Below, piece by piece: positions 1-8,352 of a DNA stretch of 31,788 nt; positions within the stretch are counted from its first letter, which is position 1, and every line of letters begins with the position of its first letter. The notes under the pieces were generated by a model, which saw only the letters and a program-made list of their open reading frames with translations, had not been told where the DNA came from and ran no database searches. Both the position numbers and the translations under genes were made by a program. The stretch covers positions 1 through 31,788 of the forward strand of contig JALHIN010000022.1 of assembly GCA_022839995.1 (NCBI GenBank), in the 5' to 3' direction. This stretch comes from 79-D21 sp022839995 (GTDB lineage: Bacteria; Synergistota; Synergistia; Synergistales; 79-D21).

Positions 1-50
1 GGCCTCAGTGAAACAGCCGGTAAACATGTCTCAACCTGAGGCCGTAGCGG

Positions 51-142
51 TGAATCTGTAACCGGATCCGAATTTACAGCAGTTCTGGGACTTGACTGAA
101 TCTGTAACCGGATCCGAATTTACAGCAGTTCTGGGACTTGAC
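51..142. repeat. Perfect 46-bp tandem duplication (2 copies)
   Basis: Copies at 51-96 and 97-142 are identical base for base. Each unit holds an imperfect palindrome, CTGTAA ... TTACAG, centred on CGGATCCG, and ends in TTGAC. With only two copies and no spacer/repeat alternation it is not a CRISPR. It may be a duplicated terminal region of an insertion sequence or a duplicated protein-binding site. Function is unknown. Confidence 0.9.
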
Positions 143-160
143 TCAGCGTTGCTGAGTCAA
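138..160. repeat. Hairpin: 10-bp perfect stem, 3-base loop
   Basis: TTGACTCAGC, loop GTT, GCTGAGTCAA is a perfect inverted repeat directly after the tandem duplication. AT-rich sequence follows but no clean T-run, so it is a weak terminator candidate at best. TTGACT at 138-143 with TAACTA 17 bases on could also be a promoter toward the flippase gene, but the -10 match is poor. Confidence 0.5.
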
Positions 161-222
161 TAACTATAAATTTTTAAAATTACCGCTGATATTTTGGCGG
201 GTGATGAAACGAGGGATACGCG

Positions 223-393
223 ATGGAAAAAACAGCGCTCAGAAGCATTGCAAAAGACATACAACCCATTCCTATCAAGAGAATCGAAGGGCATTTCTAG
301 CCAAGACAAAGGACTCTCTTCGTTAAATACTTTTTGGGAAAGGATTGGTTTTATGTTTATGGATTCCAGCAAAAAAAGCTCGTTATTCATTAA
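223..393 (+). pseudogene. Small broken reading frame with internal amber stop
   Basis: From ATG at 223, with a GAGGGA Shine-Dalgarno-like stretch about five bases upstream, the frame reads 25 codons to a TAG at 298-300. It then stays open for 30 codons to TAA at 391-393. Both halves look protein-like (second half motif FVKYFLGKDWFYVYGF, about residues 33-48), unlike the other frames here. I do not recognise the family. It could be the remnant of a gene killed by one nonsense mutation, or chance in AT-rich DNA. Confidence 0.25.
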
Positions 394-449
394 AATATTA
401 AAAGATAAGGCGACCCGAAAAAGTTCCGTCAGGGTCCTTCCCTAATTCG

Positions 450-1919
450 ATGTCGCTCAGCCAAAAAACCGCCACCGGAGTGTTCTGGACTTTTCTCGAA
501 ATGAGCGGGCGCCAGGGGATCGGTATCCTGGTGACACTGATCCTTGCCCACTTTTTAACCCCGGGTGACTTTGGGTTAGTGGCAATGCTTTCGGTGTTTT
601 TCTCCATCGCCACCGCCCTCACGGAAGCCGGGTTCCGCCAGGCACTGATCCGCAAAAAAGACGCGACTCCGGTCGACTATTCAACAATGTTCTATACCAA
701 TCTTGCCCTGGGGCTCCTGTCCTATGGTCTTCTCTTCATTTCCGCTCCGGCTATCGCGTCTTTCTACAAGGAGCCCCGGTTGATCCTCCTCACGCGGATC
801 GTCGGGCTTGTAGTCATCGTCAATTCGTTCCAGTTCATCCAGATTGTCGACCTGACTCGACGGCTCGACTTCAAGACCCAGTTCAAGGTCACGATACCGG
901 CAGGCGTCATCTCGGGAATCGTCGCGGTGGTCATGGCAACGAAGGGCTTCGGTGTCTGGAGCTTGGTCGCTCAAATGCTGATTTCTCCCCTTCTGATCAC
1001 GCTCTCGCTTTGGGCATTCAACACCTGGCGCCCTTCCTTCGCCTTCAGCGTAGCGTCCTTTAGGGAGTTGTTCTCCTTTGGATCCAAGCTTTTCCTCTCA
1101 GGCGTCCTGGATATCGTCTTCCGAAACGTCTACGTCATCGTCATCGGAAGGCTTTTCGCCGCGACGGTGGCCGGCTGGTATTTCTTTGCGACCAGGGTCA
1201 TCGAGATCGTCCTGGGGCAGCTTTCCGGTAGCATCCAAAGGGCCACCTATCCTGCATTGGCTTCAATCCAGGACGATGACGCCCGCCTGAAAAACGCCTA
1301 CCGGAAGGTGATCAAGGCTACCGTTTATGTCGTCTTCCCTGCGATGACCTTTCTGGCCGCCCTGGCGGAACCCCTTTTCCGCCTGCTACTTACCCCCGGC
1401 TGGCTCCCCGCAGTGCGGTACCTTCAACTGCTCTGCGTTTCCGCCCTCGTCTACCCCCTACATGTCGTGAACCTGAACGTCCTCCAGGTCAAGGGACGTT
1501 CAGATCTCTTCCTCTACCTAGAAATCCTAAAGAAATGCATCATCGTTGTCGTTATTCTTATTTCAATCCGTTTCGGGATCTATGGATTGCTACTCGGGCA
1601 AATAGCGACATCCTTTCTCGCCTATATTCCAAACAGCTACTTCTCAGCAAAGCTCATCAGCTACCCTGCCAAAGAGCAACTGGTGGACGTCCTTCCTACA
1701 CTGGGCATCGCCTTACTGAGCGGAGCCGTTATTTTCGTCATCGGCCTGCTGCCCGACTCGAATGCTTCTCTTTTCATCTTTTTATCGCAGGTGATTGTGG
1801 GGGGAGTCTTTTATATCCTCCTGTCTTGGATAATCAAATTGGAGGCTCAAACGCAACTTTGGGGGTTATGTAAATCCCGGCTTACCGCTAGCCAACCATT
1901 CAAGGTCGACAGCTTATAG
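450..1919 (+). CDS. wzx: Wzx-type polysaccharide flippase (MOP superfamily)
   Basis: A 489-residue, very hydrophobic protein with about 12-14 predicted membrane helices. Its N-terminus (TATGVFWTFLEMSGRQGI, then LAHFLTPGDFGLVAM) is the typical opening of WzxC/RfbX-like exporters of the MOP superfamily. Such proteins move undecaprenyl-diphosphate-linked oligosaccharide units across the inner membrane for polymerisation. The length is usual for the family. ATG at 450 directly precedes the conserved start; the Shine-Dalgarno is not obvious. The gene is followed 21 bases later by a GT2 transferase on the same strand, and both face the large minus-strand sugar gene run. Assignment to the family is firm. 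The exact unit carried is inferred from the neighbours. Confidence 0.88.
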   Translation: MSLSQKTATGVFWTFLEMSGRQGIGILVTLILAHFLTPGDFGLVAMLSVFFSIATALTEAGFRQALIRKKDATPVDYSTMFYTNLALGLLSYGLLFISAPAIASFYKEPRLILLTRIVGLVVIVNSFQFIQIVDLTRRLDFKTQFKVTIPAGVISGIVAVVMATKGFGVWSLVAQMLISPLLITLSLWAFNTWRPSFAFSVASFRELFSFGSKLFLSGVLDIVFRNVYVIVIGRLFAATVAGWYFFATRVIEIVLGQLSGSIQRATYPALASIQDDDARLKNAYRKVIKATVYVVFPAMTFLAALAEPLFRLLLTPGWLPAVRYLQLLCVSALVYPLHVVNLNVLQVKGRSDLFLYLEILKKCIIVVVILISIRFGIYGLLLGQIATSFLAYIPNSYFSAKLISYPAKEQLVDVLPTLGIALLSGAVIFVIGLLPDSNASLFIFLSQVIVGGVFYILLSWIIKLEAQTQLWGLCKSRLTASQPFKVDSL

Positions 1920-1940
1920 AAACGCGGAGGGGAAAGAGAG

Positions 1941-2978
1941 ATGGCAACCAGGACAGAACAAGAGATCATGAAGAACTGGAAATATGACGGACCTCCACTC
2001 GTTAGCGTGGTCTGTATCACCTATAACCATGAACTTTACATACGTGATGCCATCGAGGGATTCCTGATGCAGGAGACGGATTTCCCCTTCGAGATCATCA
2101 TCCATGATGATGCATCGACGGACCGGACCGCGGAGATCGTGAAAGAATATGCAACCCAATACCCGAAAATTATTAAGACTATTCTTCAAAGCGAAAACCA
2201 ATACTCAAAGGGGAAGAGAGTGCTCTCTATCGCATGGGCACAAGCCCAGGGAGAATATATTGCCCTATGTGAAGGAGATGATTATTGGATTGATAGCAGA
2301 AAACTTTCCACACAGATTGATACAATGACAAAACACACAAAATGCGATATTTCTTTTCACTCTTGCTACGTTGATGATTACAAAAGGAACCGAATGCGAA
2401 AAATACAACCTCCTCTACAAAAAGATACCCTTCTTTTACCAGCCCGAGAAGCTTTTGTCGGTTTCGCTGCTGCAGCACCAACTGGTTCTCTTATTTTAAG
2501 AAAAAAAGTATTACTATCTTTGCCAGATTGGTATTTTTCTCTTGCTCCAGTTGGTGATGTTTATTTAAAAATATTCGGAGCTTTAGGCGGTGGCGCTTTA
2601 TACATTAACCGTATCATGAGCGTTTACAGGACTAATGTAAATGGTTCCTGGACACGATCTTACACAAACAACTCAGATTCCATCTCAGAAAAATTTTTAA
2701 AAACATTAGATTTATTGAATGAAGGTTTAAAATACTCATATCAAAAAGAATTATCACATCTTCGATCAATCCATTTTTTTAATAGATCAGTAGAGGCCCT
2801 TTCTAAAAAGCGTTATAATGATTTCGTTGATTATATTTCGGCTAGCTGGAAATACAAAAAAAACATATCAATTTCTCAAATCATCCTTTATAACTTAAAA
2901 AATTTTCCCGTCTTCCTGTTTTTTTTATTAAAAACAAAACAATTTGCCGAGAACGTGTTAGCTGTCCTGTGTAAATAA
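1941..2978 (+). CDS. Family 2 glycosyltransferase (GT-A fold)
   Basis: A 345-residue inverting GT2 transferase. It has the nucleotide-sugar-binding N-terminal strand (VSVVCITYNHELYI, residues 21-34), a DDAS motif at 56-59 and EGDDYW at 111-116, matching the acidic metal/donor-binding motifs of the family. It presumably adds one sugar to the lipid-linked repeat unit at the cytoplasmic face of the inner membrane; donor and acceptor cannot be read from the sequence. ATG at 1941 follows a strong GGAGGGGAAAGAGAG. The first roughly 200 bases are of medium GC, while the rest is markedly AT-rich, suggesting a hybrid gene or import from a low-GC donor. The last 21 bases overlap the convergent acyltransferase gene. 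Confidence 0.85.
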   Translation: MATRTEQEIMKNWKYDGPPLVSVVCITYNHELYIRDAIEGFLMQETDFPFEIIIHDDASTDRTAEIVKEYATQYPKIIKTILQSENQYSKGKRVLSIAWAQAQGEYIALCEGDDYWIDSRKLSTQIDTMTKHTKCDISFHSCYVDDYKRNRMRKIQPPLQKDTLLLPAREAFVGFAAAAPTGSLILRKKVLLSLPDWYFSLAPVGDVYLKIFGALGGGALYINRIMSVYRTNVNGSWTRSYTNNSDSISEKFLKTLDLLNEGLKYSYQKELSHLRSIHFFNRSVEALSKKRYNDFVDYISASWKYKKNISISQIILYNLKNFPVFLFFLLKTKQFAENVLAVLCK

Positions 2979-3488
2979 TGTATTTGTTTTTTCTATTGAG
3001 TATTTTTCCCTACACGGATTCCCATAGTTAACTGTTTTTTGAAAAACATTCTTTCTAACTACACTCCCAGCCCCAATTACTGCTTTTTCCCCAATAGTAA
3101 TTCCGGGTAAAAGAATTGCTCCTGCTCCTATCCAGACTCCGTTTCCAATTACAATTTTTTTACTTACCCCCTTGCCGGCAGTATGTTCGTTGATTGTATC
3201 TATCTCGTGAGTTCCATTCACGATGACAACCCTTGGAGCAATATCCACACAATCGCCTATGCTAACTCCAGCGCTACTGACTGAAATAAAAGTTTCGTGA
3301 CCTATAAAGGTATCGCGACCAATTTCAAGGCATCCGTTGCCTACAATCGTCACGGAGGAAACGATCCGGGCAGTATCATGGATTTTTACCCCGCAGAGTT
3401 GGTAAAGCTTAGCCTTCAAACGATATAGCCGAGTCGGAGGCAAGCACCTTACTATTTTCGAAATGAAAAACAACATAGTCGTGTTCAT
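2958..3488 (-). CDS. Hexapeptide-repeat acyltransferase (left-handed beta-helix)
   Basis: A 176-residue protein with successive hexapeptide turns (VTIVGN, LEIGRDTFIG, VSIGDCVDIAP, IVIGNGVWIGAGAILLPGITIG, AVIGAG), the hallmark of WcaF/LacA-like acetyltransferases. The HEIDTINEHT stretch near residue 95 supplies the usual catalytic-histidine loop. It likely O- or N-acetylates a sugar of the polysaccharide unit. It is the last gene of the minus-strand run. Its ATG overlaps the stop of the upstream transferase as ATGA. Its 3' end overlaps the GT2 gene by 21 bases tail-to-tail. The gene is AT-rich like the end of that neighbour. Substrate is unknown. Confidence 0.85.
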   Translation of the reverse strand: MNTTMLFFISKIVRCLPPTRLYRLKAKLYQLCGVKIHDTARIVSSVTIVGNGCLEIGRDTFIGHETFISVSSAGVSIGDCVDIAPRVVIVNGTHEIDTINEHTAGKGVSKKIVIGNGVWIGAGAILLPGITIGEKAVIGAGSVVRKNVFQKTVNYGNPCREKYSIEKTNTLFTQDS

Positions 3489-4630
3489 ATTTCACACCTT
3501 ACATTAAGGTCGGAATCTCTCCAAGGCACTATGGGTTGCAACCCTTTACCGGAAAGGTTTGCGATAATACTAAGAAAATAGCGGGCACCTACTTGAGGCG
3601 ATATATTTTCTCTCGACCATTTCCAAATTTTCGCCCTCTCCTCAAGGCCCAACGACCCCTTCTCAATTCTGGAAATCAATTCTGTGCTAAGCGCCACCGA
3701 ATTTTCCGACGGAAACACCGATCCTAAAACAGGATTTCGAATTAGATCCGCAGCTCCGCATGTGTCGCTCACAAGAACTGCGGTTCCTACAGTAAGCGCT
3801 TCGTTTACAACAGCCCCCCAGCCGTCATAGCGGCTAGGCAGGATCAAACAATCGGAGTTACTCATCTTTTTCCTAACATCCGGATTAGGTAAACTTCCCA
3901 ACCAAGAGATTTTAGATTCAATTCCTAACGTCTTCGCCATCTTTTCATATTTTGATCGCTCTGGTCCTTCCCCTACGACATCCAATTGCCATCCTTGCGC
4001 GGAGCACCTGGCTAATGCTTCTAACAGCAGATCGAACCCCTTGCGCCCTATAAGTTGGCCGACAAAAATTAAACGGCAAATATCGTCCAAGGTCCTTTCC
4101 TTTATCGAATTCGCCGCATTTTCTTCCACAAAATAGGCAAAGGGAAAGATTTTCTCTTTAGGAAAACCACAATCCTTGTACCATCGGACCCCCAATTCAC
4201 CCGTAGGGAGAAGAAAATCGATCTTTTTCCCGTATCGGGCAGCATGTAGCCGATATCGCCATTTCTTAATTAAACCAGACAGGCCGCAGGCACGGACTGG
4301 TTCGACAAAAACGCCGACACTCGTTTGTTTTTCGATTGCTTGTTTAAACGATACATACGTCTGAGGATAAGCATGAAATCCAGAGAAAATATGTACGCTT
4401 TCCCGAGGGCTTTCTTCTAAAAGGTTAGTCCGAATAACTATTGTTGGTTCAACGATCAGCTCTGCAGGCGAAAAATCCGGACGGCTCCATCCTTGTTTTA
4501 GCCGCTCCGTAGGCACATCCTTTTCGGCCACGACAAGAACATTCCCGCTCCATTGGCGGGCAACCTCCCGGATAAGGGGCGCCTGGTGAATTGAAGGGAT
4601 ATTTTGCCAGAAGATTATCCTGTTCTTCAT
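3485..4630 (-). CDS. Family 4 glycosyltransferase (GT-B fold)
   Basis: A 381-residue GT4-like transferase. The C-terminal half carries RLIFVGQLIGRKGFDLL (about 186-202), VVGEGPER (218-225) and SRYDGWGAVVNEAL (266-279), where the usual E-x7-E donor-binding pair appears as D269-x7-E277. ATG at 4630 is chosen over an upstream in-frame start because it follows AAAGGAG and overlaps the upstream polymerase stop as ATGA. It should add one sugar to the lipid-linked unit. Donor is unknown. Confidence 0.85.
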   Translation of the reverse strand: MKNRIIFWQNIPSIHQAPLIREVARQWSGNVLVVAEKDVPTERLKQGWSRPDFSPAELIVEPTIVIRTNLLEESPRESVHIFSGFHAYPQTYVSFKQAIEKQTSVGVFVEPVRACGLSGLIKKWRYRLHAARYGKKIDFLLPTGELGVRWYKDCGFPKEKIFPFAYFVEENAANSIKERTLDDICRLIFVGQLIGRKGFDLLLEALARCSAQGWQLDVVGEGPERSKYEKMAKTLGIESKISWLGSLPNPDVRKKMSNSDCLILPSRYDGWGAVVNEALTVGTAVLVSDTCGAADLIRNPVLGSVFPSENSVALSTELISRIEKGSLGLEERAKIWKWSRENISPQVGARYFLSIIANLSGKGLQPIVPWRDSDLNVRCEI

Positions 4631-6000
4631 CCGTTCTCCTTTGCAAATACGCGCGAAGCACCGATCAACAACCACATCCAGGTCCCCATCCCACCGAACG
4701 AGAAAAAAACTGACTCCCCAAAATTTATCAGAAAAGCAGCAACCGAGAGGGTCGCAGAGGAAAGGTTGACTCCTCTCCTGAAGGTCGGTGAAAGAAGGCT
4801 ATAGAGGAGAATGATGAAAATGGAAGCCCCTACCAACCCCAATTCTTCAAGAATGGCGACGACCAGCATCCCTTTCTCGATTGAAGCCCCCACGGGAAGG
4901 CCCGTGAGAGTATCTCTCCTAATAATGAAAGTTGATGGGTCCGAAGCAACACCAAAACCGATACCAAGAACCGGGTTGTCAATAAAATTTTGGAGCGATC
5001 TCGACACTAAAAAGCCACGAGAAGCATAGAAGGCATCCTCGATATTCTCGTAAGCAGTCCGCTTAAATGCAAATTCGTTCACGGACGTTACTATGCTGTC
5101 CCTGAATACGTAGGCGATCGGGATTAAAAGGATAAAAAAGAATGAGAGATATTTCATTCCTCTCCGTAGAATGGAGAATGGTATATCCCCCTTAAGCAGT
5201 TTCAGGAAAATGACGATAAGCGGCGAAAGGACAAAACAGAGCATGCCTGTGCGTGATTGCGTCGCAACCAACGAGACAAAGGAAAGACCAAGAAATACCC
5301 ACCAGGATATCCCCCTACGCTCCTTTCCCACCAGCAAGAAAAGCAACCAAGCGCATAAAGGACCAAGGAAAACCCCGTACGCCTGCGGGTGGTTCAACAA
5401 GCCCTGAAAGCCCCTCCCGTTACGGAAATAGCCCATGGGGTTAAAGAGCAAAGGAAAACCAAGCATAGCGACGATGAGAAAGATAGCAAGAAACCAGGAT
5501 TTCCAGTATTCGGATGAATCACTCGTCATATGGGAACCGAGCAAAATAGTACTGGTTCCCATAAAAAAAGTGATGATTTTAAACAGAGAAACGTCAAATG
5601 CATAACTCGTAAAAAAAGAAAGCCCCGTTGCGACAAGGACAAAACCCAACAACCACCACCAAGTTCGAGGGAACCTGATTTTTTTAAGAAGAACAAAACG
5701 CAGGAAAACCGAAACGAAACTTGCAAGCAGCACCCCCCAGCGTAAGGCCTCCCCTGAGCTGGACAAGGAATATATGCCCGGGTTCAGAAAAGTGGCCAAC
5801 CAGGAAAGGCTTAGTGCTTCCAGTGCTTGGCGGGGTCCTGCGAGAGCCCATAAGCCCAATCCCAAGAACAAGGCTGCATGCAACGGGGCACCAAAAAGAG
5901 GCAGAATAAGAACGCTCAGGATCTTTAAGGTCCTGCTTCGATCAATGCCAGTTATGCGGTAATTCAGGAAACGAATAGCTACTGCTGGATTGTTCTCCAA
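4627..6000 (-). CDS. O-antigen polymerase/ligase family membrane protein (Wzy-like)
   Basis: A 457-residue multi-spanning protein with about 11-12 hydrophobic segments and a long loop before the last few. Motifs ATQSRTGML (about 245-253) and RSLQNFIDNPVLGIGFG belong to the O-antigen ligase/polymerase superfamily (Wzy_C/WaaL). Because the locus has a Wzx flippase and no other polymerase candidate, a Wzy role is most likely; WaaL-type ligase is the alternative. The start is TTG at 6000. The codon just before it is an in-frame TAA and no ATG follows until deep in the gene, so the TTG seems real, with AGGAAGGGAA upstream. It lies 25 bases after the GT4 gene and overlaps the next as ATGA. Confidence 0.8.
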   Translation of the reverse strand: MENNPAVAIRFLNYRITGIDRSRTLKILSVLILPLFGAPLHAALFLGLGLWALAGPRQALEALSLSWLATFLNPGIYSLSSSGEALRWGVLLASFVSVFLRFVLLKKIRFPRTWWWLLGFVLVATGLSFFTSYAFDVSLFKIITFFMGTSTILLGSHMTSDSSEYWKSWFLAIFLIVAMLGFPLLFNPMGYFRNGRGFQGLLNHPQAYGVFLGPLCAWLLFLLVGKERRGISWWVFLGLSFVSLVATQSRTGMLCFVLSPLIVIFLKLLKGDIPFSILRRGMKYLSFFFILLIPIAYVFRDSIVTSVNEFAFKRTAYENIEDAFYASRGFLVSRSLQNFIDNPVLGIGFGVASDPSTFIIRRDTLTGLPVGASIEKGMLVVAILEELGLVGASIFIILLYSLLSPTFRRGVNLSSATLSVAAFLINFGESVFFSFGGMGTWMWLLIGASRVFAKENG

Positions 6001-6025
6001 TTAGAGGTTCCCTTCCTGCTTTATA

Positions 6026-7210
6026 TTAGGCTTGGTTGCTCAAGGTGGCATCGAGGAACATTTGCCTATTCGCTTGGACGGCTCCACAATGATTGGCATA
6101 TTCTATGGCGTACTTCCTGGCTCTTAGCCTCTGTTCATTCCTATCCGCCATTTCCCAGTTGGCGAATTCCGTAATAACCTGAACAAAGCTGTCTATTTCT
6201 TCCAAGGACCTTACCCAGCCAACACCTTTTTCTTCCAGGTCTCTCCAGGGGGTTTGGTCACTTATCAGAACCGGTACACCCGCTGCCAGCGCCTCAAATA
6301 TGACATGGCCGAAATTTTCTCCCCGAGTGGGGAAGAAGAAAAGGTCATATTCCGCCAAGGTGGCATGCACATTGGAATGTTCAATTGCCCCCTTGTAGGT
6401 CACCTTCACGTTCCCAGGTAAACTCCCGACCTGTTCCTTACATCTCTCCCAGTAAGCCTGATCGTCAATAACTCCGTAGATATTGAATTCAACAGCTATT
6501 GTTACCCGTTTCAGGACTTCAATCGCGTAGTCAAGATTTTTCTTCGGAGAAATTCGAGAGAGAAATACGATCCGCAAAGCCTTGGCGCTATCGCCGAGAG
6601 CCTGGTCGAGCTTAAAAAGAGCAGGCGTTTCTTTTGGAAGAAGATTTGGAGCCACCATGATCTTCAGAGGAAGGTTTCCCATCGTAGAACTTATGTCTTC
6701 CGCTTCATATTCGCTTGACGCCTGCCAGGTAAAATTACGGTGCAACCCAAGTAATTTCGCCACAGAGAGGAAAAAAAGCTTCTTCACTTTTTTTATGGCT
6801 AAGGCTCCACTTGAAAATTCTCCCCTTGGGGCGAGAACGACAGGTTTCTTGGGGATCATTCCCAATTTTCGCGCGAAAAGCGGAAAAATCGAAAACTTCT
6901 CCGAAAAAAAACTGTTGATGTAAAGAACGTCATGAGGGGTTTCGGAAATCAACCTTGCAAACCTCCGGAAGGAAAGCCGTTCAGGCGAACTGTAAAAAAC
7001 CGCAGCCTTACCCACGGTATTCCAGTCATCGATATGGACATCGGGGAAAGGACTCGTCTCCAGCATATCCCGATCAGAGGTGATGATCTTGAAATCGAAC
7101 TCGTCACCCAAATGATCAACAAGGTTGGCGATGGTCCGAATGGGACCACCGCACTTGTAACCCGGCAAATAATGGGCCAAAAGGACAAGGATAACGGGCC
7201 GCTTATCCAT
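6026..7210 (-). CDS. Family 4 glycosyltransferase (GT-B fold)
   Basis: A 394-residue transferase. The N-terminal GGPIRTIANLVDHLG (residues 21-35) is a glycine-rich acceptor-side loop typical of GT4. The C-terminal domain has VFLSRISPKKNLDYAIEVL (about 215-233) and GENFGHVIFEAL with E298-x7-E306, the donor-binding glutamates. It should add one sugar to the repeat unit in the cytoplasm. ATG at 7210 overlaps the end of capG by eight bases. Donor sugar is not readable. It is less GC-rich than the capEFG genes just upstream. Confidence 0.87.
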   Translation of the reverse strand: MDKRPVILVLLAHYLPGYKCGGPIRTIANLVDHLGDEFDFKIITSDRDMLETSPFPDVHIDDWNTVGKAAVFYSSPERLSFRRFARLISETPHDVLYINSFFSEKFSIFPLFARKLGMIPKKPVVLAPRGEFSSGALAIKKVKKLFFLSVAKLLGLHRNFTWQASSEYEAEDISSTMGNLPLKIMVAPNLLPKETPALFKLDQALGDSAKALRIVFLSRISPKKNLDYAIEVLKRVTIAVEFNIYGVIDDQAYWERCKEQVGSLPGNVKVTYKGAIEHSNVHATLAEYDLFFFPTRGENFGHVIFEALAAGVPVLISDQTPWRDLEEKGVGWVRSLEEIDSFVQVITEFANWEMADRNEQRLRARKYAIEYANHCGAVQANRQMFLDATLSNQA

Positions 7211-8348
7211 TTTTTTCTTGTTCTTCTTTCCAGACGTTTCTCTTTATGTAGCCTATATAGCTAAGTATCGCCCTTGCTACCTTCTCGGAAACAGCCGGAG
7301 CCTCATAATCTCTCACTAGACTCAAGTTTGCCTGCTTCTGCCGTTCCAGGATATCCAAAGCCTGCCGAACCCGATCCGCCCCCAATCCTGTCATCATGAC
7401 GGCCCCTTCTTCCATCCCTTCGGGGCGTTCGTGAGCCTCGCGAATGTTCAGGGCAGGGAAGTTCAGGATCGAGGATTCCTCCGTGATCGTCCCGCTGTCC
7501 GAAAGCACAGCTTTCGCGTGCATCTGCAGATGGACGTAATCGATAAAACCCAGGGGCTTCATCAGGCGGATGCTTTCCGGAAGAACGATTCCCTTGGATT
7601 CGATCTTTTTTCTCGTCCTGGGGTGGGTGGAGAAGATCACCGGAAGGGCGTATTCCCGGTCGAGCATTTGCAGAACCTCGACCAGGCCGTTGAAGTTCCG
7701 TTCGGAGTCGATGTTCTCCTCCCGGTGGGCGCTGACGACGAAATACTTACCCTCCTCAAGGCCCAGGCGATTCAGCACGTCCGAAGCCTGGATCTTGGGC
7801 ATGTAGTAATGGAGGACCTCGTACATGGGGCTGCCCGTCTTGATGATCCGGTCGGCAGGAAACCCTTCCGCAAGCAGGTATTCCCGGGCGATGGAACTGT
7901 ATGGCATGTTGATGTCGCTGACGTGGTCCACGATCCGCCGGTTGATCTCCTCCGGGACCCGGAAGTCGAAGCAGCGGTTGCCCGCCTCCATGTGGAAGAT
8001 CGGGATCTTGCGCCGCTTGGCCGGGATCACGCACAGGCAGCTGTTCGTGTCGCCCAGCACGAGCAGGGCGTCGGGCTTCTCCTTTTCCAGGACCGGGTCG
8101 ATGGCGATGATCGTCTTGCCGATGGTCTCCGCGGGGGTCGCCCCGGCGGCGTCCAGGTAGTAGTCGGGCTTCCTCAGTTGCAGTTCGTCGAAGAAGATCT
8201 GGTTCAGCTCGTAGTCGTAGTTCTGGCCCGTGTGGACCAGAACATGGTCGAAATATTCGTCCAGTTTCGGGATGACCCGTGAAAGCCGGATGATCTCCGG
8301 CCGGGTGCCGACAACCGTCATCACTTTCAGCCTTTTGTATTCGCCCAT
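7203..8348 (-). CDS. capG: UDP-N-acetyl-L-fucosamine synthase (2-epimerase, WecB fold)
   Basis: A 381-residue non-hydrolysing UDP-HexNAc 2-epimerase, the last enzyme of UDP-L-FucNAc synthesis (CapG/FnlC/WbjD): it epimerises C2 of the talo intermediate made by CapE and CapF. Visible motifs are GTRPEIIR (14-21), LGDTNS with D100, HMEAGNRCFDFRVPEEINRR with E121, SAHREENID with H208, and LSDSGTITEES. These match the catalytic Asp, Glu and His positions of WecB. WecB itself (making UDP-ManNAc) is the family alternative, but the position directly after capE and capF settles it. ATG at 8348 sits four bases after the capF stop. Confidence 0.92.
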   Translation of the reverse strand: MGEYKRLKVMTVVGTRPEIIRLSRVIPKLDEYFDHVLVHTGQNYDYELNQIFFDELQLRKPDYYLDAAGATPAETIGKTIIAIDPVLEKEKPDALLVLGDTNSCLCVIPAKRRKIPIFHMEAGNRCFDFRVPEEINRRIVDHVSDINMPYSSIAREYLLAEGFPADRIIKTGSPMYEVLHYYMPKIQASDVLNRLGLEEGKYFVVSAHREENIDSERNFNGLVEVLQMLDREYALPVIFSTHPRTRKKIESKGIVLPESIRLMKPLGFIDYVHLQMHAKAVLSDSGTITEESSILNFPALNIREAHERPEGMEEGAVMMTGLGADRVRQALDILERQKQANLSLVRDYEAPAVSEKVARAILSYIGYIKRNVWKEEQEKNG

Positions 8349-8352
8349 TTGC

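Larger units (their letters stand above)
1..449. other. Gene-poor left edge with repeats
   Basis: No intact gene is convincing here. The stretch opens with an 8-bp inverted repeat (GGCCTCAG at 1-8, CTGAGGCC at 36-43), then a perfect 46-bp tandem duplication, then a 10-bp-stem hairpin at 138-160. From about 160 it becomes strongly AT-rich compared with the rest of the window. Reading frames present are short and not protein-like except one broken frame, listed separately. Dense short repeats beside an AT-rich tract and a polysaccharide locus look like the edge of an insertion sequence or a recombination scar, but no transposase sequence is visible. Confidence 0.5.

Noticed and set aside
51..142. 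CRISPR array
   Set aside because: Only two directly abutting copies with no spacers and no cas genes in the window.
157..445. Two other short frames (minus 157-390, plus 194-445)
   Set aside because: No ribosome site, no recognisable motif and uneven composition. The frame with the amber stop at 298 looks more protein-like.
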